Positions 1-8,238 of a stretch of 64,000 nt of DNA are shown piece by piece (position 1 is the first letter of the stretch; the number at the start of each line of letters is the position of its first letter). The notes beneath the pieces were generated by a model. That model had not been told where the DNA came from. It saw nothing but the letters and a program-made list of their open reading frames with translations, and searched no databases. The stretch lies in NCBI RefSeq assembly GCF_017833255.1, contig NZ_JAFIBU010000001.1, forward strand, positions 1,612,001-1,676,000, written 5' to 3'. Position numbers and translations under genes: made by a program. This DNA comes from Paenibacillus sp. PvR098. Lineage in GTDB: Bacteria; Bacillota; Bacilli; Paenibacillales; NBRC-103111.

Positions 1-273
1 AAGAAATATATGGATCTCCTGAAAGGCAATAATACGTCCACCTAAGTCACCTTTAGGTAAAAAATGGTTACTAAGGTAAAGTATGATCTGTAAGAGTTCC
101 TCACGCTCAAAGAAATCTACACGGAGCGTCGATAGTTCCGGACTGCTGGGATAAAATGCAAACCACTTTCTCATACGATGTGTGAGATGATGGAGGTGAA
201 TGTCATACCCAAAAATAGTGCCGATCCCAAAATGGACCGCGCAGATAATCGTGCAGATAAGAAAGACAATCAA
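1..273 (-). CDS. Possible partial membrane protein, runs off left edge
   Basis: A reading frame stays open from a TTG at 273, overlapping the stop of the permease gene, to the window edge (91 codons). It starts with a hydrophobic stretch (LIVFLICTIICAV) and continues with a charged segment containing HLHHLTHRMRKW and FEREELLQIILYL. I do not recognise the family. There is no clear ribosome binding site before the TTG, so the start is uncertain. It could be the next gene of the sulfonate operon or a chance open frame. Confidence 0.35.
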   Translation of the reverse strand, partial: MIVFLICTIICAVHFGIGTIFGYDIHLHHLTHRMRKWFAFYPSSPELSTLRVDFFEREELLQIILYLSNHFLPKGDLGGRIIAFQEIHIFL

Positions 274-1127
274 CCAGAATAACTATCACGCCACTTCAGC
301 ATCTTTTTCTCTAAAAAACGGACGAAGGAGTCGGATAGTTTACCTACGATGGCAAAAATCAAAATGCCGACGATAACGACGTCCGTCCGGGAAAATTGTC
401 GGGCATCGTTAATCATATAGCCTACCCCTTCACTCGACCCCATTAATTCCGCTACAACCAGCCCCAGCCAAGAAACCCCGATTGACAACCGCAACCCCAA
501 TAAAATACTTGGGAGCGCTGCTGGGATAATCAGTTTGGAAACCAGTTTTATTTTGCTGAATTCCAGTACCTTGGCGACTTCAAACAGCTTGGAATCGACG
601 CCGCGTATTCCGGTAAAAGTGTTGATGTATAAAGGAAAAAAGGCGCCAAGCGCAATCAGCAGCACTTTGGATTCTTCACCTATTCCAAACCAAAGAATAA
701 ATAGCGGGGTTATCGCCAGATGCGGAATCGTTCGCAGCATTTGTACAGATGGATCAACCGTTTCTTCAAATTTCCTGAATAATCCGGCCAATATGCCCGA
801 AAGCAAACCCAGCGAACCGCCCAAGAGAAAACCCGTCAGGGCGCGGTATAAGCTGATGCTCAAATTTCCGAACAACTCCCCGGACACGATCAATTCCCAG
901 AACGCTGCCGTGATCTGAATTGGAGAAGGTAAAATCGTACCCGATACCATTTCGGAGAAAGCCGCTAATTGCCAGAAAATAACCAAAATAACGGGTAACA
1001 AGCTTCCTCTGATAATACTTAAGCCCAGTGATTTTTTTTTGCCTGCGTGGTCGGAAACCGTAGGATTTTTAATCTTTTCTGTCTTGGCTGTTGTTTTTGC
1101 CGTCAAGGCATTCGAATACGCCTTCAT
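270..1127 (-). CDS. ssuC: ABC transporter permease, aliphatic sulfonate/taurine type
   Basis: A 285-residue integral membrane protein forming the channel of a nitrate/sulfonate/taurine-type importer. After a polar N-terminus of about 40 residues there are about six hydrophobic segments. The EAA-loop region lies around residues 165-190 (LFEVAKVLEFSK), followed by the usual IPAALPSILLGLR motif that docks on the ATPase. It starts 8 bp after the substrate-binding protein gene, with a GGTGGGAG ribosome site inside the end of that gene, so the two are co-transcribed. Length and motifs fit SsuC; the exact substrate cannot be read from sequence. Confidence 0.85.
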   Translation of the reverse strand: MKAYSNALTAKTTAKTEKIKNPTVSDHAGKKKSLGLSIIRGSLLPVILVIFWQLAAFSEMVSGTILPSPIQITAAFWELIVSGELFGNLSISLYRALTGFLLGGSLGLLSGILAGLFRKFEETVDPSVQMLRTIPHLAITPLFILWFGIGEESKVLLIALGAFFPLYINTFTGIRGVDSKLFEVAKVLEFSKIKLVSKLIIPAALPSILLGLRLSIGVSWLGLVVAELMGSSEGVGYMINDARQFSRTDVVIVGILIFAIVGKLSDSFVRFLEKKMLKWRDSYSG

Positions 1128-1135
1128 TCTCCCAC

Positions 1136-2134
1136 CTACTTGTTAGTTTTAGTATCCTTTTTTACGTTATTAATGAACGTATTGTCAATTACCTTGGCGG
1201 CGTCCAGTTTATTTTTTACGCCTCCCAGCTGTTGAAGCGTGTCTGCCGTTTTTTGCTGCTCCTTGATGTACTCGTCGGATACAGGGTCATTACGGAAATC
1301 GGTGTTGTTTGCTATGTTGGCCACAATGGATTTATCCAGTTTGAGAACTTTTGAATAGAGCTCGATCGCTTCATTCGCATTGTTGCTTTGCCAGGACACC
1401 GCCTCATCCAATGCTTTTAAATAAAGCTCCACAAATTCGGGATGCTCTTTCGCAAATTTTGTGCTGGTGATGTTAAAATTCGGACTCGGCATTTTCAAAT
1501 CATCGCCCGACACTAATATCCTGGCTCCGACGTTGGCTTGCTCTGTACTAATAAAAGGCTCCCAGATCCCCCATACATCCACAGTGTTGTTTTCGAATGC
1601 CGGCTTGGCTTCAGAAGGGGCCAATTGAATTAACTTCACATCGGACGGCTGCAATCCGGCTTGATCAAGGGTACGATAAATCAGATTATAAGATGTGCTG
1701 CCTTTAGCAACAGCTATCTTCTTGTCTTTTAATTCTTGGATCGTTTTAATCGGGCTGTCCTTCGGCACTAATAACACATTATTCTTTAATCCGGTACTGT
1801 ACAAGGAAACCACTTTGAAGTCGATGCCCGCTGACTGAGCAACGATAACCGGTGTATTTCCGCAAGCGAGAAAATCGATATGATTGGCGGACAATGCTTC
1901 AAATTCTTCGGGTCCAGTTTGAAATTCAACCCAGTTAATTTTCGCCCCTTTTGCGGCAAACTGCTGTTCTATAAATCCTTTTTCTTTAGCGAGATAAGCA
2001 GGTGACATCGTTTTGATAAAACCTATGTTCACTGTTAAATCTTGCGCGCTCTCACTCGCCTGTTTGGCGCATCCGGTTAAAGTAATTGCGAGAATGCATG
2101 ATAGCAATAAGATACTCCATTTGGTCTTTTTCAT
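1136..2134 (-). CDS. ssuA: ABC transporter substrate-binding lipoprotein, sulfonate type
   Basis: A 332-residue binding protein of the SsuA/TauA/NMT1 class. The N-terminus is a lipoprotein signal peptide with lipobox LTGC near residue 22, so the mature protein should be anchored outside the membrane by a lipidated cysteine. The domain begins with VNIGFIKTMSPAYLAKEKGF, typical of this class. The region IWEPFISTEQANVGARIL is the hinge part found in sulfonate binders. A GGGGGA ribosome site precedes the ATG. It lies between the ATPase and permease genes with short gaps, as in ssu operons. Aliphatic sulfonates are the most likely ligands, but this is inferred from family and neighbours. Confidence 0.85.
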   Translation of the reverse strand: MKKTKWSILLLSCILAITLTGCAKQASESAQDLTVNIGFIKTMSPAYLAKEKGFIEQQFAAKGAKINWVEFQTGPEEFEALSANHIDFLACGNTPVIVAQSAGIDFKVVSLYSTGLKNNVLLVPKDSPIKTIQELKDKKIAVAKGSTSYNLIYRTLDQAGLQPSDVKLIQLAPSEAKPAFENNTVDVWGIWEPFISTEQANVGARILVSGDDLKMPSPNFNITSTKFAKEHPEFVELYLKALDEAVSWQSNNANEAIELYSKVLKLDKSIVANIANNTDFRNDPVSDEYIKEQQKTADTLQQLGGVKNKLDAAKVIDNTFINNVKKDTKTNK

Positions 2135-2155
2135 TTTTCTATTCCCCCAATAATA

Positions 2156-2941
2156 TTAAATTCCTGCTCCTTCAACTAGAGCAATACCTTCCCATTTTTC
2201 GAATTCCTGCAGCACCTTGAGGCGAAAATTTTGAAAGGAGACACTCGTCTTTTTTCGAGGATAAGGCAGATGGTTTGTAATAACCTCACGGATCACGCCG
2301 GGTTTAGCTCCCATGATCACAATTTTATTAGCTACAAAAACAGCCTCATCGATATCATGCGTTACTAAAATCATAGAGGTCTTTTTGTTTTCCCATATTT
2401 CGAGTATCGCTTCCTGCATATGGGTTCTTGTAAAAGCGTCCAGCGCGCCGAAAGGTTCATCCAGCAATAATACTTCAGGCTCCCGAAGCAGAGCTCGAGC
2501 TATGGAAACACGCTGGGACATGCCTCCGGAAAGTGCTTTCGGATAAGTTTTCTCAAATCCTTTGAGATGAGTGAGTTCCAGCAGTTCATTGACTTTATTA
2601 CGAACGGCTGGTGTTTTTATGGAGTGATTTGCAGCAATGTTTTGTTCCACCGTCAACCATGGAAAAAGCCGATGCTCTTGGAATATGAAGCCTTTCTCCA
2701 TACTTGGACTAGTAACTATCTCATCTCCCAGATAAACGGTGCCCTCATGATCGCTATCCAGACCGGCTATAATTTTGAGCAATGTACTTTTTCCGCAACC
2801 GCTCGGTCCGATAATGGCAATGAACTGGCCCTGGTCTATATGTAGGTTTATATTGTTCAATACGTTTAATGAACCCTTTTCCGTTTTAAAGGTTTTCCCC
2901 ACGTTTTCAATTCGGATCGCTTTTTCTGACAAAGCAAACAT
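2156..2941 (-). CDS. ssuB: ABC transporter ATP-binding protein, sulfonate type
   Basis: A 261-residue cytoplasmic ATPase with Walker [10 protein letters not shown] near residue 43, Q-loop FQEHRLFPW, signature LSGGMSQR, Walker [13 protein letters not shown] and switch histidine in VTHD. The set is typical of the SsuB/TauB/NrtD group. The annotated ATG sits directly against an AAAGGA ribosome site; the TTG three codons later (2932) has better spacing and may be the true start. It is 54 bp downstream of the monooxygenase gene and 21 bp before ssuA, so it belongs to the same operon. Confidence 0.87.
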   Translation of the reverse strand: MFALSEKAIRIENVGKTFKTEKGSLNVLNNINLHIDQGQFIAIIGPSGCGKSTLLKIIAGLDSDHEGTVYLGDEIVTSPSMEKGFIFQEHRLFPWLTVEQNIAANHSIKTPAVRNKVNELLELTHLKGFEKTYPKALSGGMSQRVSIARALLREPEVLLLDEPFGALDAFTRTHMQEAILEIWENKKTSMILVTHDIDEAVFVANKIVIMGAKPGVIREVITNHLPYPRKKTSVSFQNFRLKVLQEFEKWEGIALVEGAGI

Positions 2942-2995
2942 TCCTTTCTTTAAAAAGGTGCCAAGTTTCCTGGCTCAGCTGTGCCATACGATATA

Positions 2996-4330
2996 TTATC
3001 TAACTGTAACTCCGCTGAATTTATTTTGCGGTCTGGCCAGACCCAGATGATCTCTTAACATGCTTCCTGAATATTCCCTCCGGAATAACCCTCTTTGCTG
3101 AAGCACAGGAATGACCGTATTCACAAACTCCTCCAAACCTCCCGGTAAATAGGAGGGCATAATATTGAAGCCGTCGGCAGCTCCGTTCGTAAACCACTCT
3201 TCCAGTTGGTCCGCTATCATGTCCGGCGTGCCGACAACCGTTCGATGTCCGCGTGCTCCCGCAATACGAAGGCTCAGTTCCCTAATCGTCAAGCTTTCCT
3301 TCCTGGCAAGGTTAATCAAAAGATCAGATCTGCTCTTTCCACCGTTTGTTTCGGGAAAATCAGGCAGCGGTCCGTCGAGCGGATACACCGATAAATCGTG
3401 ATCCATCAGATCAGACAGCAGACCCACTCCCGCCATTGGATGAATAAGGTCCTGCAGAAAAGCCTCCTTCTCTCTGGCCTCTTTAAGAGTTGCACCGATA
3501 ATCGGCATAATGCCCGGCATGATTTTCACATCGCTTTCAGATCTTCCGTACTGAGATAATTGCCCCTTCACACTGGAATAAAAAGCTTGGGCATCTTCAA
3601 TCGTTTGCTGGGCGGTGAAAATGACCTCTGCCGTTTGGGCGGCAAGGTCTTTTCCCGGTCCCGAAGAGCCTGCTTGAATAATAATAGGCCTGCCTTGCGG
3701 AGTACGGGACACATTTAGCGGACCGCGGACTGAAAAGTTTTCACCCTTATAATCGATTGTATGAATTTTGTCGACATCGGCAAAAACTCCAGACTCTTTA
3801 TCAATTATTAGTGCCTCGTCTTCCCAGCTATCCCACAATCTGGTCACGACATCGATATATTCGCGGGCTCTCTCGTACCGCAAACTGTGATCCGGGTGCT
3901 TTTCCTTGCTGAAATTAGAAGCCTCAGTGGAGTAAGCAGATGTAACCACATTCCAAGCCGCCCGGCCGCCGCTCAGATGATCCAATGACGCAAACATCCT
4001 TGCTATATGAAAAGGTTCTGTATAAGTTGTTGTCACGGTCGCTGCCAATCCGATATGTTGTGTAACGGCCGAGAGGGCAGACAATAAAGTAATCGGTTCC
4101 GGCTTCACTGACGCCGTGTAAGAGACAGCGGTACTGTGGGGCAATACAACGTTATCGGCGAGGAAAATCATATCGAACTTTCCTTGTTCCGCAATTTGGG
4201 CCAGTTCTTTATAAAAGTTCAAGTCCAGAATTTTAGCGGATTTAGCCTCCGGATGTCTCCAGGCTGCGACATGATGACCGACAAAATATAAGAATGCGCC
4301 TAAATTCATCTGTCTTACTTTTGTACTCAT
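2996..4330 (-). CDS. LLM-class flavin monooxygenase (NtaA/SnaA/DszA type)
   Basis: A 444-residue flavin-dependent monooxygenase of the NtaA/SnaA/SoxA/DszA branch of the luciferase-like superfamily. Family hallmarks are the N-terminal GAFLYFVGHHVAAWRHPEA, the central SGGRAAWNVVTSAYS, and RPIIIQAGSSGPGKDLAAQ for FMN binding. Such enzymes use reduced FMN from a partner reductase to oxidise organosulfur or amine substrates, often releasing sulfite. Next to a sulfonate ABC importer it probably desulfonates or oxidises the imported compound. An AGAGGAGAG ribosome site precedes the ATG. No flavin reductase gene is visible nearby. The leader contains the two structured elements at 4388-4539. Confidence 0.85.
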   Translation of the reverse strand: MSTKVRQMNLGAFLYFVGHHVAAWRHPEAKSAKILDLNFYKELAQIAEQGKFDMIFLADNVVLPHSTAVSYTASVKPEPITLLSALSAVTQHIGLAATVTTTYTEPFHIARMFASLDHLSGGRAAWNVVTSAYSTEASNFSKEKHPDHSLRYERAREYIDVVTRLWDSWEDEALIIDKESGVFADVDKIHTIDYKGENFSVRGPLNVSRTPQGRPIIIQAGSSGPGKDLAAQTAEVIFTAQQTIEDAQAFYSSVKGQLSQYGRSESDVKIMPGIMPIIGATLKEAREKEAFLQDLIHPMAGVGLLSDLMDHDLSVYPLDGPLPDFPETNGGKSRSDLLINLARKESLTIRELSLRIAGARGHRTVVGTPDMIADQLEEWFTNGAADGFNIMPSYLPGGLEEFVNTVIPVLQQRGLFRREYSGSMLRDHLGLARPQNKFSGVTVR

Positions 4331-4387
4331 AGACCTCTCCTCTTTCTTTTACCAAGTATATTAATAAAAAAACTCTGAATTATATGC

Positions 4388-4451
4388 AAAAAAAGACAGC
4401 TGGAAGTCCAACGTATAAACACACGTATGGGTCTCCGGCTGTCCGGTCGAC
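4388..4451 (-). promoter_or_regulatory. Structured leader element B with terminator hairpin
   Basis: On the minus strand the transcript reads a core GTCGACCGGACAGCCGGAGAC, in which the two CCGG blocks can pair. This is followed by a hairpin (CCATACGT ... ACGTTGG) and a closing stem GACAGC/GCTGTC directly before seven T residues. The CCGG-CCGG stem and the terminator stem share bases, so they cannot form together. That is the layout of an attenuator. It lies 57 nt before the monooxygenase start. No ligand is known. A plain terminator with coincidental upstream similarity is the alternative. Confidence 0.5.
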
Positions 4452-4464
4452 TCATTCTTTGAAT

Positions 4465-4539
4465 AAAAAAGAGACTCCCCAAAATTGTCCACGCTAAGAG
4501 CGTAGGCATTAAAGGAAGTCTCCGGTGGTCCGGTAGACC
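4465..4539 (-). promoter_or_regulatory. Structured leader element A with terminator hairpin
   Basis: This is the tandem partner of element B. The minus strand reads a core GTCTACCGGACCACCGGAGAC, then an inner hairpin CCTACGCT/AGCGTGG, then a stem GAGACT/AGTCTC followed by six T residues (4465-4470). GTCT-CCGG can pair with CCGG-AGAC as a competing stem that uses the same GAGAC bases as the terminator. It starts 16 nt after the yezD stop codon, so it could control read-through from yezD into the monooxygenase and transporter genes. Confidence 0.5.
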
Positions 4540-4554
4540 TTGGTTTTCTTACAT

Positions 4555-4755
4555 TCATCTGTTTCCTTTGCCTTCTGAAGGATTACGGTGCCTGGGAACA
4601 AAGGTTTCCGATTCAAAACGTTTGCGCTCCGTTCTTTCGATTTGGACAATTTTTCCATCATGGATGATGATTTGAACCATTCCATACTCCAGCCCATTAA
4701 TGCTTTGAATGATACGATGTGTCCAAAGATCATCTTTATCCAACGGCTTATCCAT
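4555..4755 (-). CDS. yezD: YezD family small protein (DUF2292)
   Basis: A 66-residue protein with the DUF2292 core: GLEYGMVQIIIHDGKIVQI followed by ERTERKRF. The family is found with sulfate and cysteine assimilation genes in Bacillales, and its biochemical role is not known to me. The start is supported by a GGAGAG ribosome site 8 nt before the ATG. It is the first gene after a strong promoter (4894-4922) and precedes the two structured elements and the monooxygenase-ssu operon, which fits a sulfur-starvation transcription unit. Confidence 0.75.
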   Translation of the reverse strand: MDKPLDKDDLWTHRIIQSINGLEYGMVQIIIHDGKIVQIERTERKRFESETFVPRHRNPSEGKGNR

Positions 4756-4832
4756 TTATGCCACTCTCCGTATTTTAATCTTGTTTTTACTATGTGTTTA
4801 ATAGGCGTTCTATGTTAATAAATAACAATCCA

Positions 4833-4852
4833 GCTCCGGTTGATCCGGTCAC
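4833..4852 (-). promoter_or_regulatory. Third copy of the ACCGGA/CCGGAG leader motif
   Basis: The minus strand reads GTGACCGGATCAACCGGAGC, a third version of the ACCGGA-N3/4-CCGGAG core found in elements A and B. It lies in the transcribed leader between the predicted promoter and yezD. It has no T-run terminator of its own, although a TGTTA/TAACA hairpin follows. It could be an RNA recognition site or a DNA operator. Confidence 0.4.
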
Positions 4853-4893
4853 ATAACTAACTATTCCGATGAACTTAATATGATATGAAAATT

Positions 4894-4922
4894 ATATTAA
4901 CATTTGACTAAATAGGTGTCAA
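4894..4922 (-). promoter_or_regulatory. Sigma-A type promoter for the yezD-ssu operon
   Basis: The minus strand reads TTGACA (4922-4917), a 17-nt spacer, then TAATAT (4899-4894). Transcription would start near 4887 and give a leader of about 130 nt before yezD. A GGAAT element just downstream of the predicted start resembles part of a CymR-type operator, but the rest of that site does not match well. Confidence 0.6.
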
Positions 4923-5079
4923 TCGATTTTTTAGAACTAGGATTTACGGTGACACAAATGATGATGAATTTATTCGTACAATTCACCGACCTATGGAATT
5001 AGTTTTTCCGTGGTTTGAAAGGACACCGAGAAAAAGAGAAATTGATGCTAAATTTTACTTTCACAAGATGTTTGTATGA
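4912..5079 (+). pseudogene. Unrecognised coding-like fragment
   Basis: A plus-strand frame stays open for about 55 codons and reads like protein (RIYGDTNDDEFIRTIHRPM, then ELVFPWFERTPRKREIDAKF) before a stop at 5077. There is no start codon with a ribosome site at its beginning, and its left end overlaps the yezD promoter on the other strand. I do not recognise the family. It may be the tail of a gene lost by rearrangement, or chance. Confidence 0.25.
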
Positions 5080-5118
5080 TATATACTACATTTGCTGACA
5101 TTTTAACTTCATGGAATG

Positions 5119-5201
5119 GGACTCTTGAGCAAACCAGTCGAAAGGCTGGGACGTAAACGCATGGGTCGTCGATTTCGATAAGTAAATACCGATCACCAGT
5201 C
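5119..5201 (+). promoter_or_regulatory. c-di-GMP-I (GEMM) riboswitch-like element, orphan
   Basis: The plus strand contains GAGCAAACC, then an AGTCGAAAGGCT hairpin with a GAAA loop, then GGGACGTAAACGC. These are the conserved blocks of the first half of c-di-GMP-I aptamers. GACT (5120-5123) and AGTC (5198-5201) could close the outer helix. The second half, expected to carry a tetraloop receptor, matches poorly. A small AAGCTT palindrome and seven T residues follow (5205-5218). No plus-strand gene lies downstream, only the convergent chromate genes, so the element looks stranded. Confidence 0.5.
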
Positions 5202-5317
5202 AGCAAGCTTGTTTTTTTGCCAATTTGAAACCCTTTTTTATATTAGGTAATTTAGCATTACTGCCAAATAGCTTAACAAGGCTGCCGATCGACCCCGGGG
5301 CAACCTCGTGGTGTAGG

Positions 5318-5623
5318 TTATTCTGCTCTCGTTCTTCGTCGTATGAATGAGCCCACAAGTAATTGATTTTGTCCAATTCGAGCGATTCGTTCCAAAATCG
5401 GGTCTTTGATTTGATATTCTCGCAACATGGTATGAAATGTGCAATGACCCCTTCGATGTGTTAGTCGAACACCAGGGATATCAAAGGGTTCAAATCCTTC
5501 TGGCAATGGCTTCTGACCAACAGGAATAAACATAAATTCCACATCAGAATCAATCCATTTTCTAATCAACCAAGCACAAGCCATTCTCTCTACTCCGACA
5601 TTTTCCCAAGTAACCCACTTCAT
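5318..5623 (-). pseudogene. chrB: Chromate resistance protein ChrB, C-terminal domain, truncated
   Basis: The 101-residue product has the ChrB C-terminal domain start: MKWVTWENVGVERMACAWLI, then FIPVGQKPLPEGFEPFDIPG and HRRGHCTFHTMLREY. ChrB-like homology ends abruptly after LERIAR, and the frame stops 22 residues later. The +1 frame then stays open for about 60 codons (LDKINYLWAHSYDEERE to a stop near 5203), which suggests a frameshift or a junction with another sequence. The ATG overlaps the stop of the upstream ChrB N-terminal gene. It is part of a decaying operon. Confidence 0.65.
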
Positions 5624-6051
5624 TTTTTTCCTCCTCTGCTTGCTTGTAGTGCATCAAGAACTCGTTCACCTAAATCAGATTGGAAGTAATCTTGTGTTTT
5701 AACAAATTGATATTTCTTTGATAATGCGGCGAGATCAAATTCTTCCTTCTTCAATTCTTCAAGTATTTCGGCATAATCTTTGTCTACCTGTTCCAGAAAC
5801 TCCTTAATAATAAACTCGTCTTGCCCTTCTAAGACAGGACGAGATTCCCAAAGCGAAGCCTCTCCGCCAAGCTCCTGAATTTTTATTACCAGCCACTGTA
5901 ACTGTTCTCGTGTCTTTGGTGTGGATGGAAGACACCAAACCGATTCATGAAGGAGAACGGCACCAAGTCTTTTTAGTTTACGCCATACATAAACACGAGT
6001 TTTACTTGGGTTACGTGGGATTTTATATAATAAATGCAACCAATTCTGCAC
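5620..6051 (-). CDS. chrB: Chromate resistance protein ChrB, N-terminal domain
   Basis: The product begins QNWLHLLYKIPRNPSKTRVY and contains VYVWRKLKRLGAVLLHESVW, typical of the ChrB N-terminal domain, a proposed chromate sensor/regulator. I choose the GTG at 6051 because the family starts at this point. An ATG at 6090 would overlap the transporter gene. It is followed with a 4-bp overlap by the C-terminal domain gene, so the two ChrB domains are split into separate genes. It looks intact, but its operon partners are damaged. Confidence 0.7.
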   Translation of the reverse strand: MQNWLHLLYKIPRNPSKTRVYVWRKLKRLGAVLLHESVWCLPSTPKTREQLQWLVIKIQELGGEASLWESRPVLEGQDEFIIKEFLEQVDKDYAEILEELKKEEFDLAALSKKYQFVKTQDYFQSDLGERVLDALQASRGGKK

Positions 6052-6067
6052 CAATTCACCGCCATTT

Positions 6068-6503
6068 TTAATGCACCATAGGATAGACAATTAACCCAAC
6101 CATAGCCGCTACAAGGATAATAATGGGTTCTGAAACTTTTTTACTTTTCCATAGTAATCCTAACGTAATAAGGGCAAATAAAGCCGTAGGAATATCAATA
6201 ATAGACCTTTGCCCCAACACAATAACAGCTCCACTAATGGCTCCTGTCGCAGCCGCCGTTACACCATTAACAAAGGCATTAATTCCAGGTAGTCTTCCAT
6301 ACTTCTTAAAGAAAGGTGCAGGGATAATGGTAAACAAATAACAAGGTAAAAATGTGGCTAATGAAGCAACAGTAGCTCCATTGAATCCAGCTACCAAGTA
6401 ACCAATAAATCCCGTTGTAATAACGACTGGACCTGGTGTAATCATGGCTACCGCAACCGCATCAAGGAATTGTTGAGCATTTAACCAACCGTATTCCTCC
6501 CTC
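6068..6503 (-). pseudogene. chrA: Chromate transporter ChrA, C-terminal half only
   Basis: The frame encodes the second half of a ChrA (CHR family) transporter: GWLNAQQFLDAVAVAMITPG, then PVVITTGFIGYLVAGFNGA, and later hydrophobic segments. Homology stops near 6503, next to the IS110 element, and the N-terminal half is not found in the window. ChrA exports chromate across the membrane. With half the protein missing this copy should be inactive, unless a short paired CHR protein was intended; the break beside an insertion sequence argues against that. Confidence 0.65.
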
Positions 6504-6880
6504 GGTATTAAGTATTTTTCTCATGTATGCTCACTCATTCGCAGGATTTCACCACCCCGGAAAACAGGAATTGTTCGGAAAATAAACTACAAGAACCGTT
6601 TGTGTCTTATTGGGGCATGCGGGAATAGAAGAAACGTCTGAAATGCTTCTTCGATCCAACTTTTACTGCACGCAAACTCCACAAATGCCTTGGTTGTTTA
6701 CCATCCCATGGCTCAACGGGTCTATGCCCTCACATTCCATCGTTACACTTATCCAAGGTGTGGAGACCGATAGCGTTTAGCGAATGGGTCTGAGCCCTTA
6801 TGAGACACGAACTCGGTCCTCCGTGCTTTCTTTTTGAAATCCTGCCAATGAGTCAATCTACCTTCTTTACAAGTTGTCGT
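6504..6880 (-). other. Non-coding end of IS110-family element, candidate guide RNA region
   Basis: About 375 bp without a convincing gene lie between the broken chrA and the 3' end of the IS110-type transposase. IS110 relatives of the IS1111 branch carry a structured targeting RNA in the long non-coding end downstream of the transposase. This stretch has the right place, size and orientation. Two similar short segments ending in AGACCC occur on the minus strand around 6725-6800. I did not fold the region, and the exact element boundary is not defined. Confidence 0.35.
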
Positions 6881-8167
6881 CTAAGCAGCCGGAGTTAAGG
6901 TGAAGCCAGCTTTTTCAGCAGAAAACATTTCTCCTCGTTGTACGATCCCGATCAGGATCCGGGCCAGTTTGCCAAGCAATTTAAACACGGATTGTTGCCT
7001 TTTCATGTGTTTGGACCGAATATTATTCTCGTGTAATTTTCGAAAGACAGGATTCGTCGCGGTGAGTGTGATCGTCGCGAGATACAAATATTTGCGTAAC
7101 GTAGAGTCTCCTCGTTTTGAGAGAATGATCTGTCCTTTGCGTTTTCCCGACATACTTTCAGCCAGATTTAAGCCGGCTTTACGCAGCAATCGACGTCCGT
7201 GAGCATATTGTCTGAGGTCACCAGCACCTGACAGAATAGCTGCAATGAAAATGGTTCCTAATCCTTTAATGGACCGAAGTTGTACGGCCATAGGAATTTC
7301 ACCGAGAAGTGCCTGGACGTCCTTCTCTATCTTTTCAAGCATGTCTACGACGCGTTCATACTCTTCTATTAACCGCCCTAAATCCTGTTTAGCCTCAACG
7401 ACAGCTGTGAGATCTCCCACACTCCGCTTGGCCTGGACAAGGAGTTGCGCGGCTTTTTGGGTTCCGGTGGAGCCACCGGCTTTTTGCATATGCTCTCTCC
7501 AACTTATAATAATCTCCGCTACCGACCGAGATGCAACATCCTGCGGACAGGGGAATGCTTTTAATGTAGCCATGGAACGTTTACAGGTCCAATCCTTGAA
7601 CACCGTTGTGTACTCAGGGAAACGAATATCCAACCACCGAATGATACGGTTTTGCAGACGCACGTTGTGGGTGACCCAGAACTCCCGATCGCTCATCATT
7701 GTATGCAGCCTCTGGAAAGTGTTAGCTTGTCGTTTGTATTCATAATAGTAGCCACGGCTTATGATATCTGAGATGACCAATGCATCTTTCGGATCGCTCT
7801 TTGATGGACTATTGTCGCGATTTTCCTTGTTTCTTTTCGTAGTGGCAGGATTCACCAAGACAACAGTCACACCTTTTTTCTCAAGCCAATTGGCCAAGTT
7901 CCACCAATAGTGACCGGTGGGTTCCATGCCAATGATGAGGCTGCTTAGCCGGTGCCTTTGCTGCAATCCTTCCATCCACCGTTGTAGTTTTTCAAACCCC
8001 TCCATGGAATTACTAAACGATAAATGACGATTAGAGAGCACAATCCCCCGGAAATTCGTAGCTTGCGCCACATGCGTCTCTTTTGCCATGTCGATACCTA
8101 CGACAAGATGAGTTGTGGTGATTCGTTCAATCCGTTGATTTTGTCCGTCCGATTGCTTAAACTTCAT
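6881..8167 (-). mobile_element. IS110-family transposase (DEDD)
   Basis: A 428-residue transposase/recombinase. The RuvC-like DEDD residues are visible: Asp26 in GIDMAKETH, Glu82 in GMEPTGHYWW, and Asp125 and Asp128 in SDPKDAL. The C-terminal Tnp20 domain is around residues 295-345, with the conserved AGLNLAESMSGKRKGQ containing the catalytic serine. Full length and intact, so possibly active. These enzymes move circular intermediates using an element-encoded guide RNA. The ATG is preceded by AAGGAGG, which is buried in a long hairpin (8171-8238). Insertion probably destroyed chrA. Confidence 0.9.
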
Positions 8168-8170
8168 AGT

Positions 8171-8238
8171 AAGAGCGCCTCCTTGATGATGTTGGGTATA
8201 AACCCGTCGACAAACTCATCATACCGAGGCGCTCTCTT
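8171..8238 (-). promoter_or_regulatory. Hairpin sequestering the transposase ribosome binding site
   Basis: A perfect 10-bp inverted repeat (AGAGCGCCTC and GAGGCGCTCT, 8172-8181 and 8226-8235) is extended by ATGATG/CATCAT and GGG/CCC pairs inside. In the minus-strand transcript the 3' arm contains the AAGGAGG of the transposase. Read-through transcripts entering the element would fold and hide this site, a known way for insertion sequences to limit transposase synthesis. Confidence 0.65.
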
